The notes under the pieces are model-generated. The model did not search any database. It had not been told where the DNA came from and saw only the letters and a list, made by a program, of their open reading frames with translations. Below are positions 1-7,563 of a stretch of 64,000 bases of DNA, piece after piece. Both the position numbers and the translations under genes were made by a program. Source of the DNA: Cellulophaga tyrosinoxydans (GTDB taxonomy: Bacteria; Bacteroidota; Bacteroidia; Flavobacteriales; Flavobacteriaceae); NCBI RefSeq assembly GCF_900176415.1, contig NZ_FWXO01000007.1, forward strand, positions 81,861 through 145,860, in the 5' to 3' direction. The stretch's first letter is position 1. Every line of letters starts with the position of its first letter.

Positions 1-1982
1 TGACAGATAAAACTGTTGCGAGAAATTATGATAATCCACAGTATTCGTTGGAGTTTTTTCATGATTATTTAGATCAAGTTTTGCAACTAGAAGCTGTTGC
101 AAGTAAAGACTGGCTAACCAATAAAGTAGATCGTTGTGTGGGTGGTAAAGTTGCCAAACAACAATGTGCCGGACCCTTACAATTACCCCTAAACAATTGT
201 GGTGTAATGGCCTTAGATTACAAAGGAAAAGAAGGGATTGCCACTTCAATTGGTCACTCCCCTATTTCTGGATTAATTGATCCTGCCGCAGGGAGCAAAA
301 ATAGTATTGCCGAAGCACTTACAAATATTATTTGGGCACCATTGAAAGACGGATTAAAATCTGTTTCCTTATCTGCAAACTGGATGTGGCCTTGTAAAAA
401 TGAAGGTGAAGATGCACGTTTGTACCAAGCAGTACAAGCCGTATCCGATTTTTCAATTGAATTAGGAATAAATGTTCCAACCGGAAAGGATTCCCTTTCT
501 ATGAAACAAAAATATAAAGATGGTGATGTCATCTCTCCAGGAACCGTAATTATTTCGGCCGCAGGAAATTGTAATGATATCACAAAAGTTGTTGAGCCCG
601 TTTTACAGAAAAATGGAGGAGCTATCTATTACATTAACCTTTCAAAAGATGCTTATAAATTAGGTGGATCTTCATTTGCTCAGGTTATGAATAAAATAGG
701 TAATGAAGCTCCAACCGTAACCGATGCTGCATACTTAAAAAATACTTTCAATACTATTCAAACGTTAATTAAAGAAGGACAAATAGTTGCAGGTCATGAT
801 GTTGCGTCTGGTGGACTCATCACTACCTTATTAGAAATGTGCTTTGCAGATGTAAATTTGGGTGCTAATTTAAACTTATCTAATTTAGGTGAATCAGATA
901 CTATTAAATTATTATTTTCTGAAAATGCCGGTATTGTTTTTCAAGCAAAAGACAATACCAAATTAGAACAAGTTTTAAGTGATGCTAAAATTGATTTTAA
1001 GAAAATTGGATCTGTAACCACTAAAAGCATGTTAACCATTAAAAATGGTGGCATGGAAATGGGCTTAAACATTTCTTCATTACGTGATACTTGGTTTAAA
1101 ACTTCCTATTTGTTAGATTCTAAACAAACAGCAAATGGTTTAGCCAAAGACCGATTTGATAATTATAAAAAGCAACCTTTAAATTATATTTTCCCAGTTG
1201 GGTTTGAAGGAAAGCTACCAAAAATCGAAGGAAAAAGGCCAAAAGCTGCTATTTTAAGAGAAAAAGGAAGTAATTCTGAACGTGAAATGGCAAATGCTAT
1301 GTATTTAGCCGGCTTTGATGTAAAAGACGTTCATATGACCGATTTAATTTCGGGTCGTGAATCTTTAGAAGACATACAGTTTATAGGCGCTGTTGGCGGT
1401 TTCTCTAATTCTGATGTATTAGGCAGTGCAAAAGGTTGGGCTGGAGCCTTTAAATACAATGAAAAGGCCAATGCTGCCTTAAAAAATTTCTTTGCAAGAC
1501 CAGATACATTATCTGTTGGGATTTGCAATGGTTGTCAATTATTTATGGAGTTAGATCTTATCAATCCTGAACACCATACGCATGGTAAAATGACGTATAA
1601 CAACTCGCATAAACACGAAAGTAATTTTACATCAGTAGAAATTCAGAAAAACAATTCTGTTATGCTTTCCTCATTAGAAGGATTAAAACTTGGGGTATGG
1701 ATTTCTCATGGAGAAGGAAAATTTAACTTACCACTTGCAGAATCTGACTATGCTATAGTTGCAAAATACGGTTTTGAAGGATATCCTGCTAACCCTAATG
1801 GCAGTGATTATAATACGGCTATGCTTTGTGATAAAACAGGCAGACATTTAGTGACCATGCCACATTTTGAGCGTTCTACTTTCCCTTGGAACTGGGCATA
1901 CTATCCATCAGACAGAAATGATGAAGTTTCTCCATGGCTACAAGCATTTGTTAATGCACGCCTTTGGATTGAGAAACAATAA
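1..1982 (+). CDS. purL: Phosphoribosylformylglycinamidine synthase (FGAM synthase), 3' part
   Basis: The gene enters from the left edge; the frame is open from base 3, so about 660 C-terminal residues of a protein usually near 1,220 residues are present. It is the fourth step of purine synthesis, converting FGAR, glutamine and ATP to FGAM in the cytosol. The visible part holds the second half of the synthetase core (GHDVASGGL, KDSLSMKQKY) and the C-terminal class I glutamine amidotransferase domain. In that domain VGICNGCQLFMEL carries the nucleophilic cysteine, and MPHFERSTFPWNW the late conserved block with the histidine. This is the large single-chain PurL type, not the small PurL/PurQ/PurS type. 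No frameshift is seen. A bidirectional hairpin follows the stop. Confidence 0.95.
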   Translation, partial: TDKTVARNYDNPQYSLEFFHDYLDQVLQLEAVASKDWLTNKVDRCVGGKVAKQQCAGPLQLPLNNCGVMALDYKGKEGIATSIGHSPISGLIDPAAGSKNSIAEALTNIIWAPLKDGLKSVSLSANWMWPCKNEGEDARLYQAVQAVSDFSIELGINVPTGKDSLSMKQKYKDGDVISPGTVIISAAGNCNDITKVVEPVLQKNGGAIYYINLSKDAYKLGGSSFAQVMNKIGNEAPTVTDAAYLKNTFNTIQTLIKEGQIVAGHDVASGGLITTLLEMCFADVNLGANLNLSNLGESDTIKLLFSENAGIVFQAKDNTKLEQVLSDAKIDFKKIGSVTTKSMLTIKNGGMEMGLNISSLRDTWFKTSYLLDSKQTANGLAKDRFDNYKKQPLNYIFPVGFEGKLPKIEGKRPKAAILREKGSNSEREMANAMYLAGFDVKDVHMTDLISGRESLEDIQFIGAVGGFSNSDVLGSAKGWAGAFKYNEKANAALKNFFARPDTLSVGICNGCQLFMELDLINPEHHTHGKMTYNNSHKHESNFTSVEIQKNNSVMLSSLEGLKLGVWISHGEGKFNLPLAESDYAIVAKYGFEGYPANPNGSDYNTAMLCDKTGRHLVTMPHFERSTFPWNWAYYPSDRNDEVSPWLQAFVNARLWIEKQ

Positions 1983-1999
1983 TCTTTAGACATAAAACA

Positions 2000-2030
2000 A
2001 AAAGTCCATTTGGTTTACAAATGGACTTTT
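2000..2030. terminator. Bidirectional hairpin terminator between purL and the STAS gene
   Basis: A 12-bp perfect stem (arms 2000-2011 and 2019-2030, core AAAAGTCCATTT) closes a 7-nt loop. A-rich and T-rich flanks suit termination in both directions, as expected between two convergent genes. Confidence 0.8.
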
Positions 2031-2053
2031 ACGTTCAAATTAAAATAAAACTC

Positions 2054-2326
2054 TTACCTCGTAGCTCTGAATTCGTTATAAATATCTTTACACCCGTAAC
2101 CTATAATTGAAAACGATTTTCCAATTAAAAATGCTTTTTTGTATAAACTTCGCAAAGCTTTAATACCTGCCTTGTCGATACTCGAAATCTGATTTACATC
2201 TAAGGTTACACTTTTTAATTGCAATAAACGCTGTTCCAATTGGGACTGAAAAATAGCTACCGTTTTATGATTGATATTTCCAACCACTTTAAACGTTCCA
2301 TTCTTCTCAAAAATTTGTAGTTCCAT
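2054..2326 (-). CDS. STAS-domain protein (anti-sigma antagonist-like)
   Basis: A 90-residue cytosolic protein made of a single STAS-like domain. The segment VTLDVNQISSIDKAGIKALRS fits the strand-loop-helix that holds the phosphorylatable serine in SpoIIAA/RsbV proteins; here the residues are SSIDKAG, so a Ser is available. Such proteins usually act in partner-switching regulation or as small scaffolds. No RsbW-type kinase gene lies nearby, so the partner is unknown. It lies just downstream of the secreted-protein gene on the same strand (32-nt gap) and may be co-transcribed with it. The family call is fairly sure; the function is inferred. Confidence 0.7.
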   Translation of the reverse strand: MELQIFEKNGTFKVVGNINHKTVAIFQSQLEQRLLQLKSVTLDVNQISSIDKAGIKALRSLYKKAFLIGKSFSIIGYGCKDIYNEFRATR

Positions 2327-2357
2327 ACAAGTTTGCTTTTTCTTAATGAATTGTTCC

Positions 2358-4958
2358 TTATTGCACCATTATTTTACCACTCCAAATTTGCTCTCGAGTA
2401 GTTAATTTATAGAAATAAACGCCTGGATTTAAATCTTTACGCGCAATAGACACAACATTCTGCCCTACATCACTTGTGCCTTGTATGGTATGATTACCCA
2501 ATATCATTCCATTTATAGTAAATAACTCGAGGGTGAATGCTCCCCTAATTTTAGCTGTAAAATATAAGTTAGTTGTAGAAATAAGTGGGTTTGGATATAC
2601 CAAAGCTTTCGTATTTGTTTCCTCTTCTACAATAGGTTCTTCCTCAATTTCTGATCTATTATTAAAATCAATATCTGTTAAAAACAGTTCCTTTTCTTGT
2701 ACTGAGCTATCAGTTGAAGGCATATTAAAAAGAATCACTTTTATATCGGTGAAGTCCGCAGCAATATTAGAATCATTTTTAAAGTCTGATGAAAGTATAT
2801 TAAATTCTTGATTTTCTTGAGAGAGTTCTACTCTCGCAGTATAATAAGCTCCATCACCTTTAACTAATTTTACATCTAATGCGCCAGTACCGGATGCATG
2901 GAACGTTAATTTTTCATAGGCAGATAAGTCCACAGCCTTAAAACGTGGCGTTAATGCTCTGTAAACCCCTATATAATTAGAGGTTGTACCTTGAATGTGT
3001 ACATTTCGCTCAATTCTATAACCACTATATTCATACATTCCTTCATTTTGCAATACTTCATAGTTGGTTGTACTGGTGTTTTCAGCAGAATCATCTAATC
3101 CCCAAGGGGCATCGGCCACGAATAAATCATCTGGTGTGTCACCCTTTTCATTCTGAATTCTAAATCCAAAATCGAAAATAGCACCTGTTTCTACAGCTAA
3201 AGACTCCACTTTTCCATCGATAGGCGTAGTTATACTCAAGGTATTTGTACCGCTTGTTTCCGTTACTTTCATTCCTCCATTCATAGAAATAGAAGTACTG
3301 TAATTATTGTTTACAATGTTTAAATTGATTTTTCCTTTGTCATAACTTGCGCTCCGCACAAATACAGGTGGTGGCGTAGAACTGAAATAATCAGCTATAG
3401 CACCATTAACTTCTAGTAAGTTTAAAATTTCATCACCCAATTTTAATAAATCATCAACAGAGTTGGACCATATTTGAAAATTGTAATAAGATGTATTTGG
3501 AGCATAAGCATCAATATTCCAATGCGATTCTAAAACAAAATCATCATTTTCATTTACACGTGCCGAAAAAGTCAAAGCAAATTCAATGCTTCCATCCGCT
3601 TGTTTAATTATAGATTTAATAAAATCTTTTTCACGCAATTGAATGGTTGATACGGATAGTAATTCTGCACCTAAAAATCGGTCACAAATAAACTTACTAT
3701 GCTCATAAACACTATTATCAGTCTTAATCACCATTAATGCACTAATAGTTTCGGTGTCTTTTAAATAATCTACAGAGAAAATATCCGAGGCATTTGTAAG
3801 TGCCAATAAATCTGCGGGAGATGATTCAATAGTAGAAGTTTCGCCAATTATTCCTAATGGAACAAGCGTATTTAATGGAATTTCTTTACTGGTATAGCTT
3901 CCTTTTCTTTTATAGCCAAAACCTTTCTTAATGGTTTTTGCAGTACGCTTATCAAACTTATAATTGGTACTTGCTCTTTCAAAATTACGCTTATTAATTA
4001 AATTAGATAATCTGTCATTACTTTCTAAACCACCATCATTGGCGCCAGAAGTTTCAGTAATTACAGGACATAAACTTATTCCTGAACAGGCTGGATCATC
4101 ACAATCTACCAATCCATCACCATCATCATCTAAACCATTAATACAGTCTTCTTGAGGTACAGGTGCTGTTGGACAGCGAGCACCATCATTACTAGCACTT
4201 GCCGGCCCGAATGCAAATATATTTGAGATTATTACATTTGCACCTGCCAATTGTACATTGTTTATTTTATATATAGATCCTGTTTGATTGGCCGATATGT
4301 AAAAATTTCCATCTAAGTCAAAATACACAGCGCCATAGGTATAGTTTAAACCAGCAAGTATGGGCACTTCCCCAAGATCCTCAACAGCTCCTGTTTCAGC
4401 TGTTATTCTATATAAATGATTAGATCCTTTTTCGACAGCATAAAGCTTACCATCTACAGCATTAAAGGCCCAATCGTGAATACTAATATTGGCACTTAGC
4501 GTAAATGAGCCTACAAATTCTAAATAATTATTAGACTCCGGATTTAAATCAATAGCATAATACGTAGACCCGCCTGCACGTAGATAGTACATACCATCAA
4601 TAGAAATATCGCCAACATATTTATTATTAGTATCTGGCAAATTAGCAATAGTAAAGATTTCTGGAACAAAATCTTTACCAATACGAACAATGGATGAAGA
4701 TGGGGATGATAAATAACCCCAGATATAACCATCTGCCGAATTGTAAGCTGCCGCATTAATGCTACCAGGAGTAATATCCTCAGCTACCATATAGGATCCA
4801 CCTGATGCTAAATCAACAGCATAAATATCATTATATTGAAAAAGGTAGGCATTAAAATCGCATTGAAATGGTTCTGATTGACCAAATACTATTATAGATT
4901 GTAATGCAATTACAAGCGTTAATAGTAATTTTTGTTTAAAAAAGTAGCTTTTCTTCAT
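2358..4958 (-). CDS. Secreted multidomain protein with T9SS type A sorting domain
   Basis: An exported protein of 866 residues. I choose the ATG at 4958, giving MKKSYFFKQKLLLTLVI and a clean Sec signal ending at FGQ; a GTG at 4994 lies inside the predicted -7 box. Residues about 30-270 form repeats resembling a beta-propeller of the DUF6923 kind (SGGSYMVAED, DGKLYAVEKG). Next comes a MopE-like acidic segment, NGLDDDGDGLVDCDDPACSG, likely calcium-binding. A long middle region of unknown fold follows, with a discoidin- or CBM-like stretch near residues 640-770. The last 75 residues are a Por secretion tail (VYPNPLIST to GVYFYKLTT), so it should be exported by the type IX system and anchored or released. 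The ligand is unknown. Confidence 0.8.
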   Translation of the reverse strand: MKKSYFFKQKLLLTLVIALQSIIVFGQSEPFQCDFNAYLFQYNDIYAVDLASGGSYMVAEDITPGSINAAAYNSADGYIWGYLSSPSSSIVRIGKDFVPEIFTIANLPDTNNKYVGDISIDGMYYLRAGGSTYYAIDLNPESNNYLEFVGSFTLSANISIHDWAFNAVDGKLYAVEKGSNHLYRITAETGAVEDLGEVPILAGLNYTYGAVYFDLDGNFYISANQTGSIYKINNVQLAGANVIISNIFAFGPASASNDGARCPTAPVPQEDCINGLDDDGDGLVDCDDPACSGISLCPVITETSGANDGGLESNDRLSNLINKRNFERASTNYKFDKRTAKTIKKGFGYKRKGSYTSKEIPLNTLVPLGIIGETSTIESSPADLLALTNASDIFSVDYLKDTETISALMVIKTDNSVYEHSKFICDRFLGAELLSVSTIQLREKDFIKSIIKQADGSIEFALTFSARVNENDDFVLESHWNIDAYAPNTSYYNFQIWSNSVDDLLKLGDEILNLLEVNGAIADYFSSTPPPVFVRSASYDKGKINLNIVNNNYSTSISMNGGMKVTETSGTNTLSITTPIDGKVESLAVETGAIFDFGFRIQNEKGDTPDDLFVADAPWGLDDSAENTSTTNYEVLQNEGMYEYSGYRIERNVHIQGTTSNYIGVYRALTPRFKAVDLSAYEKLTFHASGTGALDVKLVKGDGAYYTARVELSQENQEFNILSSDFKNDSNIAADFTDIKVILFNMPSTDSSVQEKELFLTDIDFNNRSEIEEEPIVEEETNTKALVYPNPLISTTNLYFTAKIRGAFTLELFTINGMILGNHTIQGTSDVGQNVVSIARKDLNPGVYFYKLTTREQIWSGKIMVQ

Positions 4959-4993
4959 CGATTTGGGATTTGAAATAATATTTTCATCAGACA

Positions 4994-5001
4994 CAAATAT
5001 A
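4994..5001 (-). promoter_or_regulatory. Predicted -7 box for the T9SS protein gene
   Basis: Read on the minus strand this is TATATTTG, an exact match to the Bacteroidota -7 consensus TAnnTTTG. It lies 36 nt before the chosen ATG, leaving a short leader. I could not find a convincing -33 element. Confidence 0.5.
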
Positions 5002-5025
5002 GGACCTAATTATAAAGAATTTTCC

Positions 5026-5033
5026 TACATTTG
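5026..5033 (+). promoter_or_regulatory. Predicted -7 box upstream of fadD
   Basis: TACATTTG matches TAnnTTTG exactly. It is back to back with the divergent box at 4994-5001. If it serves fadD, the leader is about 170 nt. An ATG at 5039 opens a 61-codon frame of doubtful reality right after it. Confidence 0.4.
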
Positions 5034-5211
5034 GATTAATGAATAGTATAACTCGTTTATTTGCAGATTATTGTAGACGAATAGAAAAAATATTAAACTT
5101 AAGTAATTCTCCATTTTCAAAAAATTCGCAATTTTTATACATTATTTCTATCAATCTCATTTTAGAATACCCTTTTTTTCTTATTTTGCGAATCCAATTC
5201 AGAAATTTATT

Positions 5212-6987
5212 ATGCAAAACATAACCCGATTATTTGATTTTCCTTACTATCAATTAGAGAACTTTAACTTAGAAGTTGCTTTAGCTACAAAATATGATGG
5301 AAAATGGGTTGGTACCTCAACACAGGAATATATTAATAAGGCAAACACTATTAGTAGAGCTTTATTAAGAATGGGGGTTAAACCAAATGATAAGATTGCT
5401 TTAATATCTATGACCAATAGAACAGAGTGGAATATATTAGATATTGGAATATTGCAATTAGGTGCTCAAAATGTACCAATATATCCTACAATTTCAGAAG
5501 AGGATTACGCGTATGTTCTGAATCATTCTGAATCTACTTACTGCTTTGTGTCTTGTGCTGAAGTGTATGAAAAAGTAAAATCTATTCAAGATCAAGTACC
5601 TTCTTTAAAAGATGTTTTTTCGTTTGATCAGCTTACTGATTGTAAAAATTGGTCCACAGTTTTGGAATTAGGTAAGGATGATTCGAATCAAAATGAAGTA
5701 GAAAAATTAAAAGCGGCCGTTAAACCACAAGATTTAGCTACCTTAATATACACTTCTGGAACTACAGGAAAACCAAAAGGTGTAATGCTTTCTCATGATA
5801 ATTTAGTAAGCAATGCATTAGAAAGTTTTAAAAGAATACCGATTAAACTTGGCGAATCTAAATCCCTTAGTTTTTTACCCGTATGCCACGTTTACGAAAG
5901 AATGCTCATTTATCTATATCAGTATTGTGGTACCAGTATTTACTTTGCACCTATTGATCAGATAAGTGAATATGCACAAGAAGTAAAACCTAATGTAATG
6001 ACCGCAGTACCGCGCTTATTAGAAAAGGTTTATGATAAAATTATAGCAAAAGGCGCAACGCTTACTGGCATTAAAAAGAAACTCTTTTTCTGGGCTGTAG
6101 AAGTTGGTTTAAAATACGAACCATATGGTCAAAATGGTTGGTGGTATGATAAAAAATTAGCACTTGCACGAAAACTTATTTTCAGTAAATGGAAAGCAGC
6201 TTTAGGCGGTAATTTATCTGTAATGGCGTCGGGAAGTGCCGCATTACAACCACGTTTAGCTCGAGTTTTTAATGCTGCTGGATTTGGAGTAATGGAAGGT
6301 TATGGGTTAACAGAAACCTCACCTGTTGTATCTGTAAATGATATGCGTAATGGCGGATTTAGAATTGGAACCGTTGGCAAACCATTAGAAAGAACAGAAG
6401 TGAAAATTGCCGAAGATGGCGAAATCTGTATTAAAGGGCCCCAAGTAATGATGGGTTACTTTAAGGACGAAGAAAAAACAGCTGAAGTTATAATTGATGG
6501 TTATTTCCATACAGGAGATATTGGAGAAATAGATGCAGACGGATTTTTAAAAATTACAGACCGTAAAAAAGAAATGTTTAAAACCTCTGGTGGAAAATAT
6601 GTTGCTCCTCAACTATTGGAAAACAGATTTAAACAATCTAGGTTTATAGACCAAATTATGGTGGTGGGTGAAGGCGAAAAAATGCCTGCTGCTTTAATTC
6701 AACCAGATTTTGATTTCGTTAGGGATTGGGCTAAGCGCCACAATCTAGAATTAGGTAGCAATGAAGCGTTAATTCAAAACGAAAAAGTTATTGCGCGTAT
6801 ACAAGAAGAAGTAGATGAAGCCAATGAAAATTTCGCTAAATGGGAAAAAATAAAACAGTTTAGATTAACTCCTGATGCTTGGAGAATTGATAATGGCCAT
6901 TTAACCCCAACAATGAAACTACGCCGCAAAATTGTCAAAGAAAAGTATCTAAAACTTTATAACGACATTTACGAGCATACTTCTTAA
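5212..6987 (+). CDS. fadD: Long-chain fatty acid-CoA ligase (AMP-forming)
   Basis: A 591-residue adenylate-forming enzyme that activates long-chain fatty acids to acyl-CoA using ATP, feeding the beta-oxidation operon just downstream. The P-loop LIYTSGTTGKPKGVML lies near residue 180. The adenine-binding EGYGLTETSPVV is near 360, and the hinge and ATP-binding HTGDIGEIDADGFLKITDRK near 440, followed by the GGKYVAPQ block. This order and length match FadD/long-chain ACS of the FACL type. No membrane segment is obvious. It is separated by 117 nt, including a perfect palindrome, from the marR gene. Co-regulation is likely but not shown. Substrate chain length cannot be read from sequence. Confidence 0.92.
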   Translation: MQNITRLFDFPYYQLENFNLEVALATKYDGKWVGTSTQEYINKANTISRALLRMGVKPNDKIALISMTNRTEWNILDIGILQLGAQNVPIYPTISEEDYAYVLNHSESTYCFVSCAEVYEKVKSIQDQVPSLKDVFSFDQLTDCKNWSTVLELGKDDSNQNEVEKLKAAVKPQDLATLIYTSGTTGKPKGVMLSHDNLVSNALESFKRIPIKLGESKSLSFLPVCHVYERMLIYLYQYCGTSIYFAPIDQISEYAQEVKPNVMTAVPRLLEKVYDKIIAKGATLTGIKKKLFFWAVEVGLKYEPYGQNGWWYDKKLALARKLIFSKWKAALGGNLSVMASGSAALQPRLARVFNAAGFGVMEGYGLTETSPVVSVNDMRNGGFRIGTVGKPLERTEVKIAEDGEICIKGPQVMMGYFKDEEKTAEVIIDGYFHTGDIGEIDADGFLKITDRKKEMFKTSGGKYVAPQLLENRFKQSRFIDQIMVVGEGEKMPAALIQPDFDFVRDWAKRHNLELGSNEALIQNEKVIARIQEEVDEANENFAKWEKIKQFRLTPDAWRIDNGHLTPTMKLRRKIVKEKYLKLYNDIYEHTS

Positions 6988-7048
6988 AAGAAGAAGAATC
7001 AACCAGTCTAATTTTTAAAAAGAATTATAAGAGAACACTTTTTTTTAT

Positions 7049-7087
7049 AAATTTATTATGCATGCATAATAAATTTTGCTATATTTG
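7049..7087 (+). promoter_or_regulatory. 28-bp perfect palindrome abutting the marR-fadNAE promoter
   Basis: Bases 7049-7076 are a perfect palindrome centred on ATGCAT (arm AAATTTATTATGCA). Just after it, at 7080-7087, lies TATATTTG, an exact TAnnTTTG -7 box, 17 nt before the marR ATG. The -33 region therefore falls inside the palindrome, the geometry of a repressor operator. The MarR protein encoded next is the obvious candidate ligand (inference). Confidence 0.7.
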
Positions 7088-7104
7088 AGTTCTATTTATA
7101 ATAT

Positions 7105-7563
7105 ATGAAGGAGCTTACAATAGATTATGCTTTACGTGCCACATGGCAATCCGTTGCTAGAATGTATAACGAAGAAGCTAAGAATTTTGATACCACTATG
7201 GCTGTGGGATTCACATTGTTAAGTATAGACCCAAAAACAGGTACCCCTTCAACTGCTTTAGGCCCTAAAATGGGTATGGAAGCCACAAGCTTATCTCGCA
7301 TACTTAAAAATATGGAAGAAAAAGGCTTAATCAAAAGAAAACCAAATCCAAATGATGGTAGAGGAGTTTTAATTCACCTTACAGATTTTGGATTAGAAAA
7401 AAGAAAAGATTCTAAAGATGTAGTGCTAACCTTTAATGAAGTAGTTAAAAAGCACCTAACTGAAGAAAAACTAAATTCTTTTTTCGAAGTAATAGACACT
7501 ATAAACAAACTTGTTGTAGATAAAAAAATTTATACTAAAGATTCAAAAACTAATAAATTGTAA
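7105..7563 (+). CDS. MarR-family transcriptional regulator of the fatty-acid operon
   Basis: A 152-residue winged-helix regulator. The recognition helix region is MGMEATSLSRILKNMEEKGL and the wing KRKPNPNDGRGVLIHLT, the canonical MarR signature with the conserved D-x-R of the wing. Flanking helices would form the dimer. It is the first gene of the beta-oxidation operon and its stop overlaps the fadN start (TAATG). A 28-bp palindrome overlaps its own promoter, so autorepression relieved by an acyl-CoA is a reasonable hypothesis. In other bacteria FadR (TetR or GntR type) or MarR-like regulators do this job. The ligand is inferred, not shown. Confidence 0.85.
   Translation: MKELTIDYALRATWQSVARMYNEEAKNFDTTMAVGFTLLSIDPKTGTPSTALGPKMGMEATSLSRILKNMEEKGLIKRKPNPNDGRGVLIHLTDFGLEKRKDSKDVVLTFNEVVKKHLTEEKLNSFFEVIDTINKLVVDKKIYTKDSKTNKL

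Noticed and set aside
4959..4994. GTG at 4994 as start of the T9SS protein
   Set aside because: The GTG overlaps the predicted -7 box, and the downstream ATG gives a normal signal peptide.
5039..5224. 61-codon gene upstream of fadD
   Set aside because: After the first eight residues the composition looks random and the frame overlaps the fadD start; kept only as a low-interest observation.
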